Assembly (NCBI RefSeq): GCF_900637055.1
Contig: NZ_LR134338.1
Coordinates: 1,620,001 to 1,684,000 of the forward strand
DNA length: 64,000 nucleotides
Reading direction: 5' to 3'
From: Brevibacillus brevis
Lineage (GTDB): Bacteria; Bacillota; Bacilli; Brevibacillales; Brevibacillaceae
Within the stretch, counting starts at the first letter, position 1. Each line of letters opens with the position of its first letter. The notes under the pieces are model-generated. The model ran no database searches, had not been told where the DNA came from, and saw only the letters and a program-made list of their open reading frames with translations. The position numbers were made by a program, and so were the translations under genes. Below are positions 8,390-17,160 of the stretch, piece after piece.

Positions 8390-9481
8390 ATGAGCAATAC
8401 CGATTTTTTCCCGATCCAGGACTGGGACTACTTGGAGTTTTATACAGGGAACGCCAAGCAAGCCATGCACTATTTCACAAATGCGTTTGGATTTGAAGCA
8501 GTAGCCTATGCGGGCTTGGAGACAGGTTCTCGGGAAAAGGTTTCCTACGTCTTGAAGCAGAAGCATATGACGTTCGTGATCAGTGGGGCGCTTACGCCTG
8601 ACAGCCCGATCGCAGAATTTGTGAAAAAGCATGGGGACGGAGTCAAAGACGTTGCCTTGCGTGTAGAGGATTGTGAGCAGGCTTACCGGGAGGCCGTTTC
8701 TCGCGGAGCCATTCCGATCATGGAACCGACTGAGTATACCGATGAATTCGGGACGGTCAAAAAAGCGATTATCGGTACGTACGGCGAAAACATCCACTCT
8801 TTTATCGAACGAAAAAATTACAACGGACCATTCTTCCCAGGCTATAAAGCTTACCAATCTCCAGTCAAAGGTGAGGGTACAGGGATCATCGGCATCGACC
8901 ATATCGTCGGTAACGTTGAGGTCATGGATGAGTGGGTAGAATACTATCAAAAGGTCATGGGCTTTACAGCCGTACAAAATTTCAGTGAGGACGACATCTC
9001 GACGGAGTATTCAGCGCTCATGTCCAAAGTGATGCAAAGTGGAACAGGACGCATCAAATTCCCGATTAATGAACCGGCAGAAGGACGCCGCAAGTCGCAG
9101 ATTCAGGAGTTTTTGGAGTTCTACAAAGGGCCAGGCGTACAGCATATTGCGATCCTGACCAACGATATCATCGACACGGTATCGAAGCTGCGTAATAACG
9201 GTGTAGATTTCCTCATGGTGCCAGATGCGTACTACGAAGATCTGAAAGAGCGTGTAGGAGAAATTGACGAAGACATCGAGGCGCTGAGAAAGCTGGGTGT
9301 CTTGGTCGACAGAGACGACGAAGGCTATCTCTTGCAGCTGTTCAGCAAACCGATTGTGGACCGTCCGACGCTGTTCATCGAGATTATCCAGCGCAAAGGA
9401 GCGCGTGGTTTCGGCAACGGCAACTTCAAGGCACTGTTCGAGGCGCTGGAGCGCGAGCAGGAGCGCAGAGGTAATCTGTAG
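8390..9481 (+). CDS. hppD: 4-hydroxyphenylpyruvate dioxygenase
   Basis: 363-residue HPPD with two vicinal-oxygen-chelate domains. The Fe(II) facial triad is visible as His171 (IDHIVGNV), His252 (VQHIAIL) and Glu331 (LFIEIIQRKG), and the C-terminal gate helix GFGNGNFKALFEALEREQ is intact. It converts 4-hydroxyphenylpyruvate, O2-dependently and with decarboxylation, to homogentisate in tyrosine catabolism. No homogentisate dioxygenase or other pathway gene lies within the window, so the gene is transcribed alone. Ribosome-binding site GGAGGG upstream. Confidence 0.96.
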   Translation: MSNTDFFPIQDWDYLEFYTGNAKQAMHYFTNAFGFEAVAYAGLETGSREKVSYVLKQKHMTFVISGALTPDSPIAEFVKKHGDGVKDVALRVEDCEQAYREAVSRGAIPIMEPTEYTDEFGTVKKAIIGTYGENIHSFIERKNYNGPFFPGYKAYQSPVKGEGTGIIGIDHIVGNVEVMDEWVEYYQKVMGFTAVQNFSEDDISTEYSALMSKVMQSGTGRIKFPINEPAEGRRKSQIQEFLEFYKGPGVQHIAILTNDIIDTVSKLRNNGVDFLMVPDAYYEDLKERVGEIDEDIEALRKLGVLVDRDDEGYLLQLFSKPIVDRPTLFIEIIQRKGARGFGNGNFKALFEALEREQERRGNL

Positions 9482-9504
9482 TTCATTGAGGTAACGTGCA
9501 AGAC

Positions 9505-9549
9505 AAGACCATCTCAGGCTGAAAACGCTGTAGGGATGGTCTTTTTCTA
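9505..9549 (+). terminator. Terminator after hppD
   Basis: AAGACCATC (9505-9513) pairs with GATGGTCTT (9535-9543), followed by a T-run. Confidence 0.88.
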
Positions 9550-9652
9550 TTTTGCGAAGCAGAAAAAATAAAATCTCATGAACCATTTCACCGCCTCTAT
9601 CATCTATACTAATAGCAACCAAATATTGGAGATAAAAGGAGGCTTATGCAAT

Positions 9653-10255
9653 GTGAGCATCAAGAGGGAAGTACAGCAGGACATTCAGCTAGCACAGGAC
9701 GGCAGCGCAGAAGCTTTTGCCAGAGTTATTCAATTGTACGAGCGTACCTTGTATGGCTTGGCACGAACCTATGTCGGGCGGGACGAGGATTGTGCCGATG
9801 TGGTGCAGGATACGGTAATGAAAGCATTCAGAGCCATTCGAACGCTGCGAGAGCCTGCTTATTTCAAAACATGGATGATCCAAATTCTCATAAACGAATG
9901 CAGACAGTGGCAGCGAAAAAAGAAACGAAGTCCAACCGTAGAGTTGTCTCCGACACAAATAGAGGAGAAAGCGGTACAGGCTCCCTACGAAGCCATTGAA
10001 CTAACAGAGGCAGTATGGAAGCTGGAGCATGAGCTGCGCATCGTCGTTTGGCTTCACTATTACGAGGATTTGCCGATTAAAGAAGTCGCCTCGCGAGTAG
10101 GTGTCCCTGAAGGCACAGTGAAATCCCGGCTGCACCGGGCTCGTGTGCTGCTTGCAGAAGAGCTGGAATCCTCCCAGGAAAGGAACGTGGACCATGACCC
10201 GAATTTCATGCGGAAGCTGAGTCTGGATGACTTCGCTCCGCTATCAGCCGCTTAA
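9653..10255 (+). CDS. ECF-type RNA polymerase sigma factor
   Basis: 200 residues with sigma region 2 (about residues 20-88; DEDCADVVQDTVMKAFRAI, then FKTWMIQILINECR) and region 4 (about 120-170; LPIKEVASRVGVPEGTVKSRLHRAR). The GTG at 9653 is chosen because AAAGGAGG ends 10 bases upstream; nearby ATG codons are out of frame. No anti-sigma gene adjoins it. Instead a GNAT gene follows after 42 bp with no terminator between, so the two are probably co-transcribed. How activity is controlled is not evident. Confidence 0.9.
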   Translation: MSIKREVQQDIQLAQDGSAEAFARVIQLYERTLYGLARTYVGRDEDCADVVQDTVMKAFRAIRTLREPAYFKTWMIQILINECRQWQRKKKRSPTVELSPTQIEEKAVQAPYEAIELTEAVWKLEHELRIVVWLHYYEDLPIKEVASRVGVPEGTVKSRLHRARVLLAEELESSQERNVDHDPNFMRKLSLDDFAPLSAA

Positions 10256-10297
10256 GTACACAGATGTCCAAAAGAGAGAGAAAGGGCCGAAATTGCG

Positions 10298-11125
10298 ATG
10301 ATTCATAGATTGGAATCAAATGATTATGCAAAAATCAGAACGCTGCTGACACCTGATAACGTGAACGATTTGACCATCCATGCGATTATCAATGGGACAA
10401 ATCGAGGAGTAATTTACGTGGATGATGTGGAGCAGCCTCGGACAGCATTGGTCGATCAAACCGGCGTGATCAGCATTTTCGTAGGGAATGCTGCCAATGA
10501 AGCGTTCACAGCAGATCTGGGTGCCTTTATCGAGGGAGAATTGCGCAGATATACGACCGAATCATGCGGGGGCACTCATTTTCTGGCAGTTGTGCCAGAT
10601 GAAGCGTGGGAAAAGGCAGTGACCAAAGCTATCTCGCATCGAGAGATCGAAACGGATTGGGAATATTACTACCAGTTCAATCCCGAGCAATTCCAAGCGC
10701 GAAAGATCAGCTACCGCCCTCTGCCCGAAGGATACACGTTGAAAAGAATCGATGCAGGTGTCATTGAAAATGATCCTGACAACATTCTGATCGAGATTGT
10801 AGAGGAGTTCTATCATTCGGTGGATGATTTTTTGCAGTGGGGTGTAGGTTTCTGTGTATGTAAAGGAAATACGATTGTGAGTGCTTGCCTGTCTTGCTGC
10901 GTCCATGAGCGTGACCATGAAATTAGCGTGGAAACGTACGAGGAAGCCGACATGAACAAAGGTTTTGCGACGCTTGCTTGCGCGGCATACCTGGAGCATT
11001 GCTTGGAACATGGACTGACACCGCACTGGACCACGCTGGAAACGAACGAGGAGTCAGTACGTCTGGGGACAAAGCTAGGATTTGAACCGAAAGAAAAGTG
11101 TAAAATACTGGAGTTCGAATATTAA
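10298..11125 (+). CDS. GNAT family N-acetyltransferase (GNAT_acetyltran/ZmaR-like)
   Basis: 275 residues. The N-terminal half resembles the accessory region of the GNAT_acetyltran family. The C-terminal GNAT core holds an EADMNKGFATLACAAYLEHC segment corresponding to the acetyl-CoA-binding motif A, and ends with TNEESVRLGTKLGFEP, the typical motif B. Substrate unknown; relatives include zwittermicin self-resistance enzymes and many uncharacterised acetyltransferases. It lies 42 bp downstream of the ECF sigma gene and is followed by a strong terminator, so it closes that transcription unit. Confidence 0.82.
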   Translation: MIHRLESNDYAKIRTLLTPDNVNDLTIHAIINGTNRGVIYVDDVEQPRTALVDQTGVISIFVGNAANEAFTADLGAFIEGELRRYTTESCGGTHFLAVVPDEAWEKAVTKAISHREIETDWEYYYQFNPEQFQARKISYRPLPEGYTLKRIDAGVIENDPDNILIEIVEEFYHSVDDFLQWGVGFCVCKGNTIVSACLSCCVHERDHEISVETYEEADMNKGFATLACAAYLEHCLEHGLTPHWTTLETNEESVRLGTKLGFEPKEKCKILEFEY

Positions 11126-11144
11126 AACGATACAGGTATCCATG

Positions 11145-11175
11145 GGTTGTCGAAATCACTTCGGCAACCTTTTTT
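11145..11175 (+). terminator. Terminator after the sigma/GNAT unit
   Basis: GGTTGTCGAA (11145-11154) pairs with TTCGGCAACC (11160-11169, one U-G pair), then six T. Confidence 0.9.
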
Positions 11176-11285
11176 GCTAGGAAAGGAGGAGAATCAAAAG
11201 GGAAAAACGAGGTGAAAAGTGAATATTTTGATTAGTTACAGAAACGAACAGGAATCATCGGACAGCGATTGAGAGGGAACAACCA

Positions 11286-13013
11286 ATGAATATGGCATTA
11301 ATGGTTCCGTTGACGGAGCGGACGGCTGTTTTGATAGTGGTGGCCTTGCTGTTTACACGTGTACGTGCATTCCGCAGCATATTGAACCAGCAAGCGACGT
11401 GGCGGGAAAAAGCGCTAATGGTCGTCATTTTTTCCGCGATTTCCATACTAGGTACATACAATGGCATCTGGTATCAGGATGCGATTGCGAATTCACGCGT
11501 GATCGGGACTGTCGTGGCAGGCTTGCTGGCTGGTCCTTGGGTAGGGCTGATGACTGGACTGATTGCGGGGATTCATCGCTATTCATTGGGGGGCTTTACG
11601 GACTTGGCATGTGCCATCTCGACGATCAGCGAGGGCTTGTTTGCGGGACTCATCTATCAGTACCGCCGTAACCGCAGCAAAAAAATAGGATGGACGACAG
11701 CACTCGTCGTTGGTTTCTTGGCGGAGTGGCTGCAAATGGGAATTGTCTTGCTCATCGCACGTCCTTACGCTGACGCTTTGGCATTGGTGCAGGCCATTAG
11801 TGTACCGATGTCAGTCGTCAACTCGGTCGGAATTGCTATTTTGATCATTATTATTGATTTGGCGAAAAAGGAAGAAGATCGGATTGGGGCACTCCAGGCC
11901 CAGCGAACGCTGCAAGTAGCGGACAAAACACTATCTTACTTGCGTCAAGGACTGACGTCTGATTCTGCCCAAAAGGTAGCAGAGGAAATATTGCGGACGA
12001 CGCGTGTAGCAGCGGTAGCGATTACCGATACGCGCTCTGTACTTGCGCATGTTGGCGCAGGCTCGTCCCATCACGTAGTGGGAGAAGGCATAACGACCAA
12101 GGCGACCCGTGAAGTTTTATCGACCAAAGAAGTAAAGATTGCCCAGACAAAGGAAGAGATTGGGTGCAGGGAGACGAATTGTTCCTTGCGCTATGCGATT
12201 CTCGTACCCCTGATGCGAAGACGTGAAGTGGCGGGCGTGCTCAAGCTGTATCAGGATCGCTCTCGCAAACTGTCGGCAGTGGACTTGGAACTCGTGCGTG
12301 GATTGGGGAACCTGATATCGAGTCAGCTCGAACTGGCTGAGCTCGAGAAGCAGTCCCGCCTGTTGGCAGACGCAGAAATCAGAGCCTTGCATGCGCAAAT
12401 CAATCCGCATTTCTTGTTCAATGCGCTCAATACGATCGTGTCGTTTATTCGCTTCCGTCCCGAACAGGCGCGTGAACTGTTGATTCATTTGGGGGAGTAC
12501 TTCCGGCGTAATTTGCATGACTCTGGGGGATATGTCAGTCTGGCGCGTGAGCTGGAGCATATCGAAGCGTATTTGGCCATCGAGCGTGCGAGGTTCGGGG
12601 ACAAGCTGCATGTAGAGTACGACATCGAGGATGGCGTAGAGCGGTTTACCGTGCCAGGACTGATTTTGCAGCCGCTGGTAGAGAATGCGGTCAAGCACGG
12701 GCTGTTGCCCAAGCGCGAAGGAGGAACTGTCGTGATTCGTGCCCGCCGCAAAGAAAAGCAAATCGTCGAACTGACAGTGGCAGATAATGGAGTGGGAATG
12801 GAAGTGGACCCATTCGAGCCAGCCCTAAATGAGAAGATTGCAGGACGGCAATTATCCGGGATCGGTCTTGCCAATGTAAAAAGCCGTCTCCAGTCGATCT
12901 ACGGAGAACCGTATGGAATCGTGATCGAGAGCAAAAGCGGGAGCGGCACAACATGCACCATACAATTACCGATAGGGGTGAACGTCAGTGCTCAAAGTGT
13001 TCATCGTCGATGA
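11286..13013 (+). CDS. lytS: LytS/BtsS-type sensor histidine kinase
   Basis: 575 residues: an N-terminal 5TM-LYT membrane sensor (about residues 1-200, with WYQDAIANSRVIGTVVAGLL and GGFTDLACAISTISEGL), a GAF domain (about 210-355), then a LytS-type kinase core. The phosphoacceptor is His375 in LHAQINPHFLFNALNTI, followed by N-box LVENAVKHGLLPK and G-box GIGLANVKSRL. The downstream response-regulator gene overlaps its end by 26 bp. Known relatives (E. coli BtsS, B. subtilis LytS) sense external pyruvate. The CstA-family transporter 1.5 kb downstream makes a pyruvate-type role likely here (inference). Confidence 0.92.
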   Translation: MNMALMVPLTERTAVLIVVALLFTRVRAFRSILNQQATWREKALMVVIFSAISILGTYNGIWYQDAIANSRVIGTVVAGLLAGPWVGLMTGLIAGIHRYSLGGFTDLACAISTISEGLFAGLIYQYRRNRSKKIGWTTALVVGFLAEWLQMGIVLLIARPYADALALVQAISVPMSVVNSVGIAILIIIIDLAKKEEDRIGALQAQRTLQVADKTLSYLRQGLTSDSAQKVAEEILRTTRVAAVAITDTRSVLAHVGAGSSHHVVGEGITTKATREVLSTKEVKIAQTKEEIGCRETNCSLRYAILVPLMRRREVAGVLKLYQDRSRKLSAVDLELVRGLGNLISSQLELAELEKQSRLLADAEIRALHAQINPHFLFNALNTIVSFIRFRPEQARELLIHLGEYFRRNLHDSGGYVSLARELEHIEAYLAIERARFGDKLHVEYDIEDGVERFTVPGLILQPLVENAVKHGLLPKREGGTVVIRARRKEKQIVELTVADNGVGMEVDPFEPALNEKIAGRQLSGIGLANVKSRLQSIYGEPYGIVIESKSGSGTTCTIQLPIGVNVSAQSVHRR

Positions 13014-13770
13014 TGAGACACCTGCCAGAGAAGAACTGCGGTATTTGCTGGAGCAGTTTTCGGAAGTGTCCGTAGTAGGAGAGGCGGGCAGCGGGGAAGA
13101 GGCGTTGGAAGCGGTTCTTCAGACAGAGCCGGATGCGGTCTTTTTGGACATCCATTTGCAGGACAGAGATGGCGTAGATGTGGGGCAGGAGCTTCTGGAA
13201 TCCATGGTCAATCCACCTGTCATCATCTTTGCAAGTGCGTATGAATTCCATGCGGTCCGAGCATTTGAGGCCGAAGCCGTTGATTATATCGTCAAGCCGT
13301 TCAGCGAAATGCGACTGGAAAAGACGATGAACCGGGTACGAAAAATGATGCGGAAAAACGAGCCTGCATTGGACGCGTCACCGCTGCTGGAGGAAAGGCT
13401 GCAGTCCCTTCTGCAAAATGTGTTGGTCGATACTCAGCCGCGTCGTGTCCCGGTGGAAAAAAACGGTAAGATCATGCTGATTGATCCAAACGAAATCGTC
13501 TATGCCACCTTGGAAGGAAGGTATGCGAGCATTTATACAGCAGGTGAGCAATATGCGACCACGTTTACGTTGCAGGAGCTGGAGAGCAGGCTGTCACGCC
13601 AGCAGTTTTTTCGGACGCATCGCGCTTTTATTGTCAATTTATCCAAAACAGCAGAGCTCGTTCCTTGGTTCAAAGGCTCGATTCATCTAGTCATGCAGGA
13701 TCATCGCAAAACAGAAGTGCCTGTCAGCCGCAATGTCGTAAAGGAATTGAAGAAACGACTGGGGTTTTAA
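12988..13770 (+). CDS. lytT: LytTR-family response regulator
   Basis: 260 residues: a receiver domain (residues 1-120; acidic pocket DDE near the N-terminus, phosphoacceptor Asp54 in VFLDIHL, Lys in VKPFSE) and a LytTR DNA-binding domain (about 150-255; FFRTHRAFIVNLSK). The GTG start at 12988 lies within the lytS 3' end and is preceded by AGGGGTGA. It is the cognate regulator of the adjacent kinase and probably activates the cstA-family gene downstream. Followed by a strong terminator. Confidence 0.93.
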   Translation: MLKVFIVDDETPAREELRYLLEQFSEVSVVGEAGSGEEALEAVLQTEPDAVFLDIHLQDRDGVDVGQELLESMVNPPVIIFASAYEFHAVRAFEAEAVDYIVKPFSEMRLEKTMNRVRKMMRKNEPALDASPLLEERLQSLLQNVLVDTQPRRVPVEKNGKIMLIDPNEIVYATLEGRYASIYTAGEQYATTFTLQELESRLSRQQFFRTHRAFIVNLSKTAELVPWFKGSIHLVMQDHRKTEVPVSRNVVKELKKRLGF

Positions 13771-13774
13771 AGCA

Positions 13775-13828
13775 AACAGACCAATCCTGCATCCCGTTTG
13801 GGAGGGGAGGATTGGTCTGTTTTTTTTC
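13775..13828 (+). terminator. Terminator after lytST
   Basis: AACAGACCAATCCT (13775-13788) pairs perfectly with AGGATTGGTCTGTT (13808-13821), followed by a long T-run. Confidence 0.95.
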
Positions 13829-13834
13829 GACTGC

Positions 13835-14320
13835 TTACATGGGATAGTCATCGTTTTTCTTGCGTGTCACCATGATTCCGCCCAGTACGATCAGGAGCAA
13901 GCCGAGAATGCCGCCTACTTGGGTAGAGGCCAGATTCGCGATCAAAAATACGACGGCAAGAACGGTGAGGATGCCAATGGGGATCAACAGAGCAGGTTTG
14001 CGATTGCCGAATATGTACAGCTCGGTAAGCCCCACGGCAGGACCGATCAGGAAGAAGGGCCACGTTGTGCTCATATCCCCGCCAAAAAAAAGCTGGCTGA
14101 AAAAGAAGAGTGGGGCATAGACGAGCAAGATCCCGCCCGGTACGAGCAATCCAGCACGATTCGGCTTTGGGTTCATAAAAAAGAAAATATGAAACCCGAT
14201 ACCTGGGATGAGAAGGAAGACTGGCCATAGCATGTCCATTGCGAGCGGTACGTTCAGGTAGGTAGCCAGAACAAAAATCGCTCCGATTCCGATAATGATG
14301 TAACCCCCGATTTGTCGCAT
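13835..14320 (-). CDS. Small multispanning membrane protein (LiaF/DUF5668-like topology)
   Basis: 161 residues with five or six hydrophobic segments and a basic tail (VTRKKNDDYPM). The ATG at 14320 is preceded by AAGGAG nine bases upstream, better than an ATG nine codons earlier. Glycine- and leucine-rich segments such as GIGAIFVLATYL and LLLIVLGGIMV resemble short LiaF-type membrane proteins, but there is no catalytic motif. It lies convergent with lytT and divergent from cstA. Function unknown. Confidence 0.7.
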   Translation of the reverse strand: MRQIGGYIIIGIGAIFVLATYLNVPLAMDMLWPVFLLIPGIGFHIFFFMNPKPNRAGLLVPGGILLVYAPLFFFSQLFFGGDMSTTWPFFLIGPAVGLTELYIFGNRKPALLIPIGILTVLAVVFLIANLASTQVGGILGLLLIVLGGIMVTRKKNDDYPM

Positions 14321-14424
14321 GTACGTATTCTCCTTTTTGGTCTCCATACCAATTTATGTCTAACTTTAACATATTGTGGAGACAAATGGATCAGACTCGG
14401 GGCGGAGGCTTTCTACGTCCTAAA

Positions 14425-14440
14425 ATTGAAACGCTTACAC
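14425..14440 (+). promoter_or_regulatory. Candidate CcpA cre site upstream of cstA
   Basis: ATTGAAACGCTTACAC matches the cre consensus WTGNAANCGNWNNCWW except at the third and last positions. It lies about 135 bp upstream of the cstA start. Carbon-catabolite repression would suit a carbon-starvation transporter; binding is inference. Confidence 0.5.
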
Positions 14441-14575
14441 TCAAGCGAGGATGGTGCAACTTGTGCTTGTTTTTGTACGGTTCAGCCATTTTTTATGTTG
14501 GCAATTTGTCCGATGTGATACGTTTTTCTAAGGTTCATTGCCTGAATATTTGATAAATAGAAGGAGGCGACTCGG

Positions 14576-16666
14576 ATGAAGAAATGGTTTCTTTCCCTCC
14601 TGATTTGGGGCGGGATAGCCGCATTGGGTGCTGTCGGATTCGGGATGATAGCGCTCTGGCAAGGGGAATCAGTCAACTCGTTCTGGTTACTGACAGCCGC
14701 ATTCTGCACTTATGCTGTAGCTTATCGTTTTTACAGCAAATTCATAGCCAAAAAATTAATGGCGCTCGATGACAATCGCGCTACACCGGCAGAAGTGAAC
14801 AACGATGGCAAAGACTTCGTGCCAACGAACAAATGGGTGTTGTTTGGGCACCATTTCGCTGCGATTGCAGGTGCAGGTCCGCTCGTAGGTCCTACGCTGG
14901 CTGCGCAAATGGGATATTTGCCGGGAACGATCTGGATTATCGTCGGGGTCGTGATCGGTGGAGCGGTGCAGGACTTCATTATTTTGTTCGGATCGATGCG
15001 CCGCAACGGAAAGTCTCTCGGGCAAATTGCCAAGGAAGAGATTGGTCCTGTAGGCGGAGCGCTTGCCTTGGTCGGAATTATTGCCATTATGATCATCTTG
15101 ATTGCTGTCTTGGCGATGGTAGTTGTAAACGCTCTAGCTGAGTCACCTTGGGCAACCTTCACGATATTCATGACGCTGCCAATCGCGATATTAATGGGAT
15201 TGTACATGCGGTATATACGACCCGGGCAGGTATTGGAAGGCTCGATCATCGGGCTGGCGCTGTTGTTCGTGTCCCTCTGGCTCGGTCAAATCGTTGCTGC
15301 ATCGCCAACTTGGGGACCGGCCTTTACGTTTTCCAAAGTACAGCTTGCCTGGATGATTATTGTGTACGGCTTCATCGCATCTGTTTTGCCTGTGTGGCTG
15401 CTGCTGGCGCCGCGCGATTACCTCAGCTCGTTTTTGAAAGTAGGGACGATTGCGGTATTGGCGGTGGGAATCGTGCTGACGCTGCCACCGTTGCAAATGC
15501 CAGCACTGACGAAATTCATTGATGGAACTGGCCCTGTTTTCGCAGGAAATCTGTTCCCCTTCCTGTTTATTACCATCGCGTGCGGAGCCGTATCGGGATT
15601 CCATTCACTCGTATCATCCGGAACGACGCCGAAGATGATCGCGAAGGAATCGCATGCACCATTGATCGGTTATGGCGGGATGCTGATGGAGTCTGGAGTC
15701 GCCGTTATGGCGATGATTGCTGCATGCGTGTTGACTCCGGGCGTCTATTTTGCGATCAACTCGCCTGCCGCAGCGATTGGTGTAGACGCAGTCCAGGTTG
15801 CGACGACGATAACGGGCTGGGGCTATACAGTAACCCCTGACCACTTAACGACTCTCGCCAACGATATTCAAGAAAAGACGATCCTGTCACGGACGGGCGG
15901 AGCGCCGTCACTGGCGATCGGGATGGCGACGATTTTCTCCGGTGTATTGGGCGGCAAGGCATTAATGGCATTCTGGTATCACTTTGCGATTTTGTTTGAG
16001 GCCGTATTTATTTTGACGACGATCGATGCGGGAACGCGTGTCGGACGATTTATGGTACAAGACATGCTCGGCAACGTCATCCCGAAAATGAAGGAAGTCA
16101 ACTGGCTGCCAGGCAATCTCATTGGTTCTGGCATTATTACCATCGGATGGGGATATTTCCTGCTCCAAGGCGTCATGGACCCATTGGGAGGCATCTACAC
16201 CCTGTGGCCGCTCTTTGGTATCGCCAACCAGATGCTCGCCGCGATTGCGTTTACGGTGGGAACGACGATTATTTTCAAAATGGGCAAAGCGGCCTACTCG
16301 TGGATCACGCTCGTACCGATGGCTTGGCTGACGACGGCTACGCTGACAGCGGGCTGGCAAAAGCTGTTCCATCCTGATCCCAAAATCGGGTTCCTCTCGC
16401 ATGCAGAAGCATTCCAAAAGGCACTGGATGCCGGTACGCTGCCAAAAGGAGTAAAAACGGTGGAGGCTGCACAAAAAATGATCTTTAACGACCAAATCGA
16501 TGCGGTGGTATGTGCGATCTTCATGGTCATTACGATTGGGATCATTCTCGACGGAGCGCGGGTATGGATCAATATTCTCCGCGGCAAGCACTATCCGTTG
16601 CAGGAGTCGCCGTACATCAAGTCCAAAGGAAATGTATTTGACGGGAAAGGACATCACGTAGCATGA
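14576..16666 (+). CDS. cstA: CstA/BtsT family carbon starvation transporter
   Basis: 696-residue membrane protein of the CstA family (CstA core plus C-terminal CstA_5TM region), full length, with about 16-18 hydrophobic segments. Family landmarks include NKWVLFGHHFAAIAGAGPLV near the N-terminus and FLFITIACGAVSGFHSLVSS in the middle. Characterised members import pyruvate or peptides during carbon limitation. An AGAAGGAGG ribosome-binding site precedes the ATG. The next gene, ybdD/yjiX-like, overlaps by ATGA, as in other cstA loci. LytST lies just upstream and a cre-like site sits in the promoter region, fitting joint control by substrate sensing and catabolite repression. Confidence 0.94.
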   Translation: MKKWFLSLLIWGGIAALGAVGFGMIALWQGESVNSFWLLTAAFCTYAVAYRFYSKFIAKKLMALDDNRATPAEVNNDGKDFVPTNKWVLFGHHFAAIAGAGPLVGPTLAAQMGYLPGTIWIIVGVVIGGAVQDFIILFGSMRRNGKSLGQIAKEEIGPVGGALALVGIIAIMIILIAVLAMVVVNALAESPWATFTIFMTLPIAILMGLYMRYIRPGQVLEGSIIGLALLFVSLWLGQIVAASPTWGPAFTFSKVQLAWMIIVYGFIASVLPVWLLLAPRDYLSSFLKVGTIAVLAVGIVLTLPPLQMPALTKFIDGTGPVFAGNLFPFLFITIACGAVSGFHSLVSSGTTPKMIAKESHAPLIGYGGMLMESGVAVMAMIAACVLTPGVYFAINSPAAAIGVDAVQVATTITGWGYTVTPDHLTTLANDIQEKTILSRTGGAPSLAIGMATIFSGVLGGKALMAFWYHFAILFEAVFILTTIDAGTRVGRFMVQDMLGNVIPKMKEVNWLPGNLIGSGIITIGWGYFLLQGVMDPLGGIYTLWPLFGIANQMLAAIAFTVGTTIIFKMGKAAYSWITLVPMAWLTTATLTAGWQKLFHPDPKIGFLSHAEAFQKALDAGTLPKGVKTVEAAQKMIFNDQIDAVVCAIFMVITIGIILDGARVWINILRGKHYPLQESPYIKSKGNVFDGKGHHVA

Positions 16667-16875
16667 GGCGCAAGCTAAGAGCCATGCGAAAGGCAATGCG
16701 CAAAGTGAGCTCTGCTATTAAAACGATTTTCGGAATGCCCGACTATGATCGCTATCTCGCCCATTGGTACGAGACGCATGGGGCACCGGGTATCTTTCCG
16801 ATGACAGAGCGTGAGTACTACATGTACGCATTGACCGAACGATTTGAAAAAGGTGGCGTAACGCGCTGCTGCTAA
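16663..16875 (+). CDS. YbdD/YjiX family small protein, CstA partner
   Basis: 70 residues with a basic N-terminus and the family core FGMPDYDRYLAHWYETHGAPG followed by MTEREYYMYALTERFEKGG, ending in CC. YbdD/YjiX proteins are encoded next to CstA/BtsT transporters in many bacteria and are thought to act with them. Start overlaps the cstA stop (ATGA, 16663-16666), giving translational coupling. Last gene of the unit. Confidence 0.9.
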   Translation: MRRKLRAMRKAMRKVSSAIKTIFGMPDYDRYLAHWYETHGAPGIFPMTEREYYMYALTERFEKGGVTRCC

Positions 16876-16887
16876 AGTGGTTATGTA

Positions 16888-16936
16888 AAAGAGGGTGTCT
16901 CCCCGGTCAGAAAATGACGAGGGAGACACCCTTTTT
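16888..16936 (+). terminator. Terminator after the cstA operon
   Basis: GGGTGTCTCCC (16893-16903) pairs with GGGAGACACCC (16921-16931), then a T-run. Confidence 0.92.
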
Positions 16937-17160
16937 CAATAATTCGGGCGCTGGGAAAAACAAAGACATTTCAGGCGCATTCCCCGTGGCTAACGTGTGG
17001 TGTAACAGCAGGTAAAGTATGGTACACTAAACAATATAGCATGGCCGTTTTTTAGCACGAGCTGTCTCAGCATTTTCAAATAAAACATCGAAGCCTCTCT
17101 TTCTAGAAGAAAGGGGCGTGCTTTGCGAAAAAATAAGTCAAGTTTTAGGTGGCGATACGT

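Noticed and set aside
15962..16696. Long minus-strand frame within cstA
   Set aside because: Antisense shadow of a strongly biased coding sequence.
16938..17148. Stem CTTTCT-AGAAAG near 17.1 kb as a riboswitch or terminator
   Set aside because: Too short and lacking a T-run; nothing else in the gap supports it.
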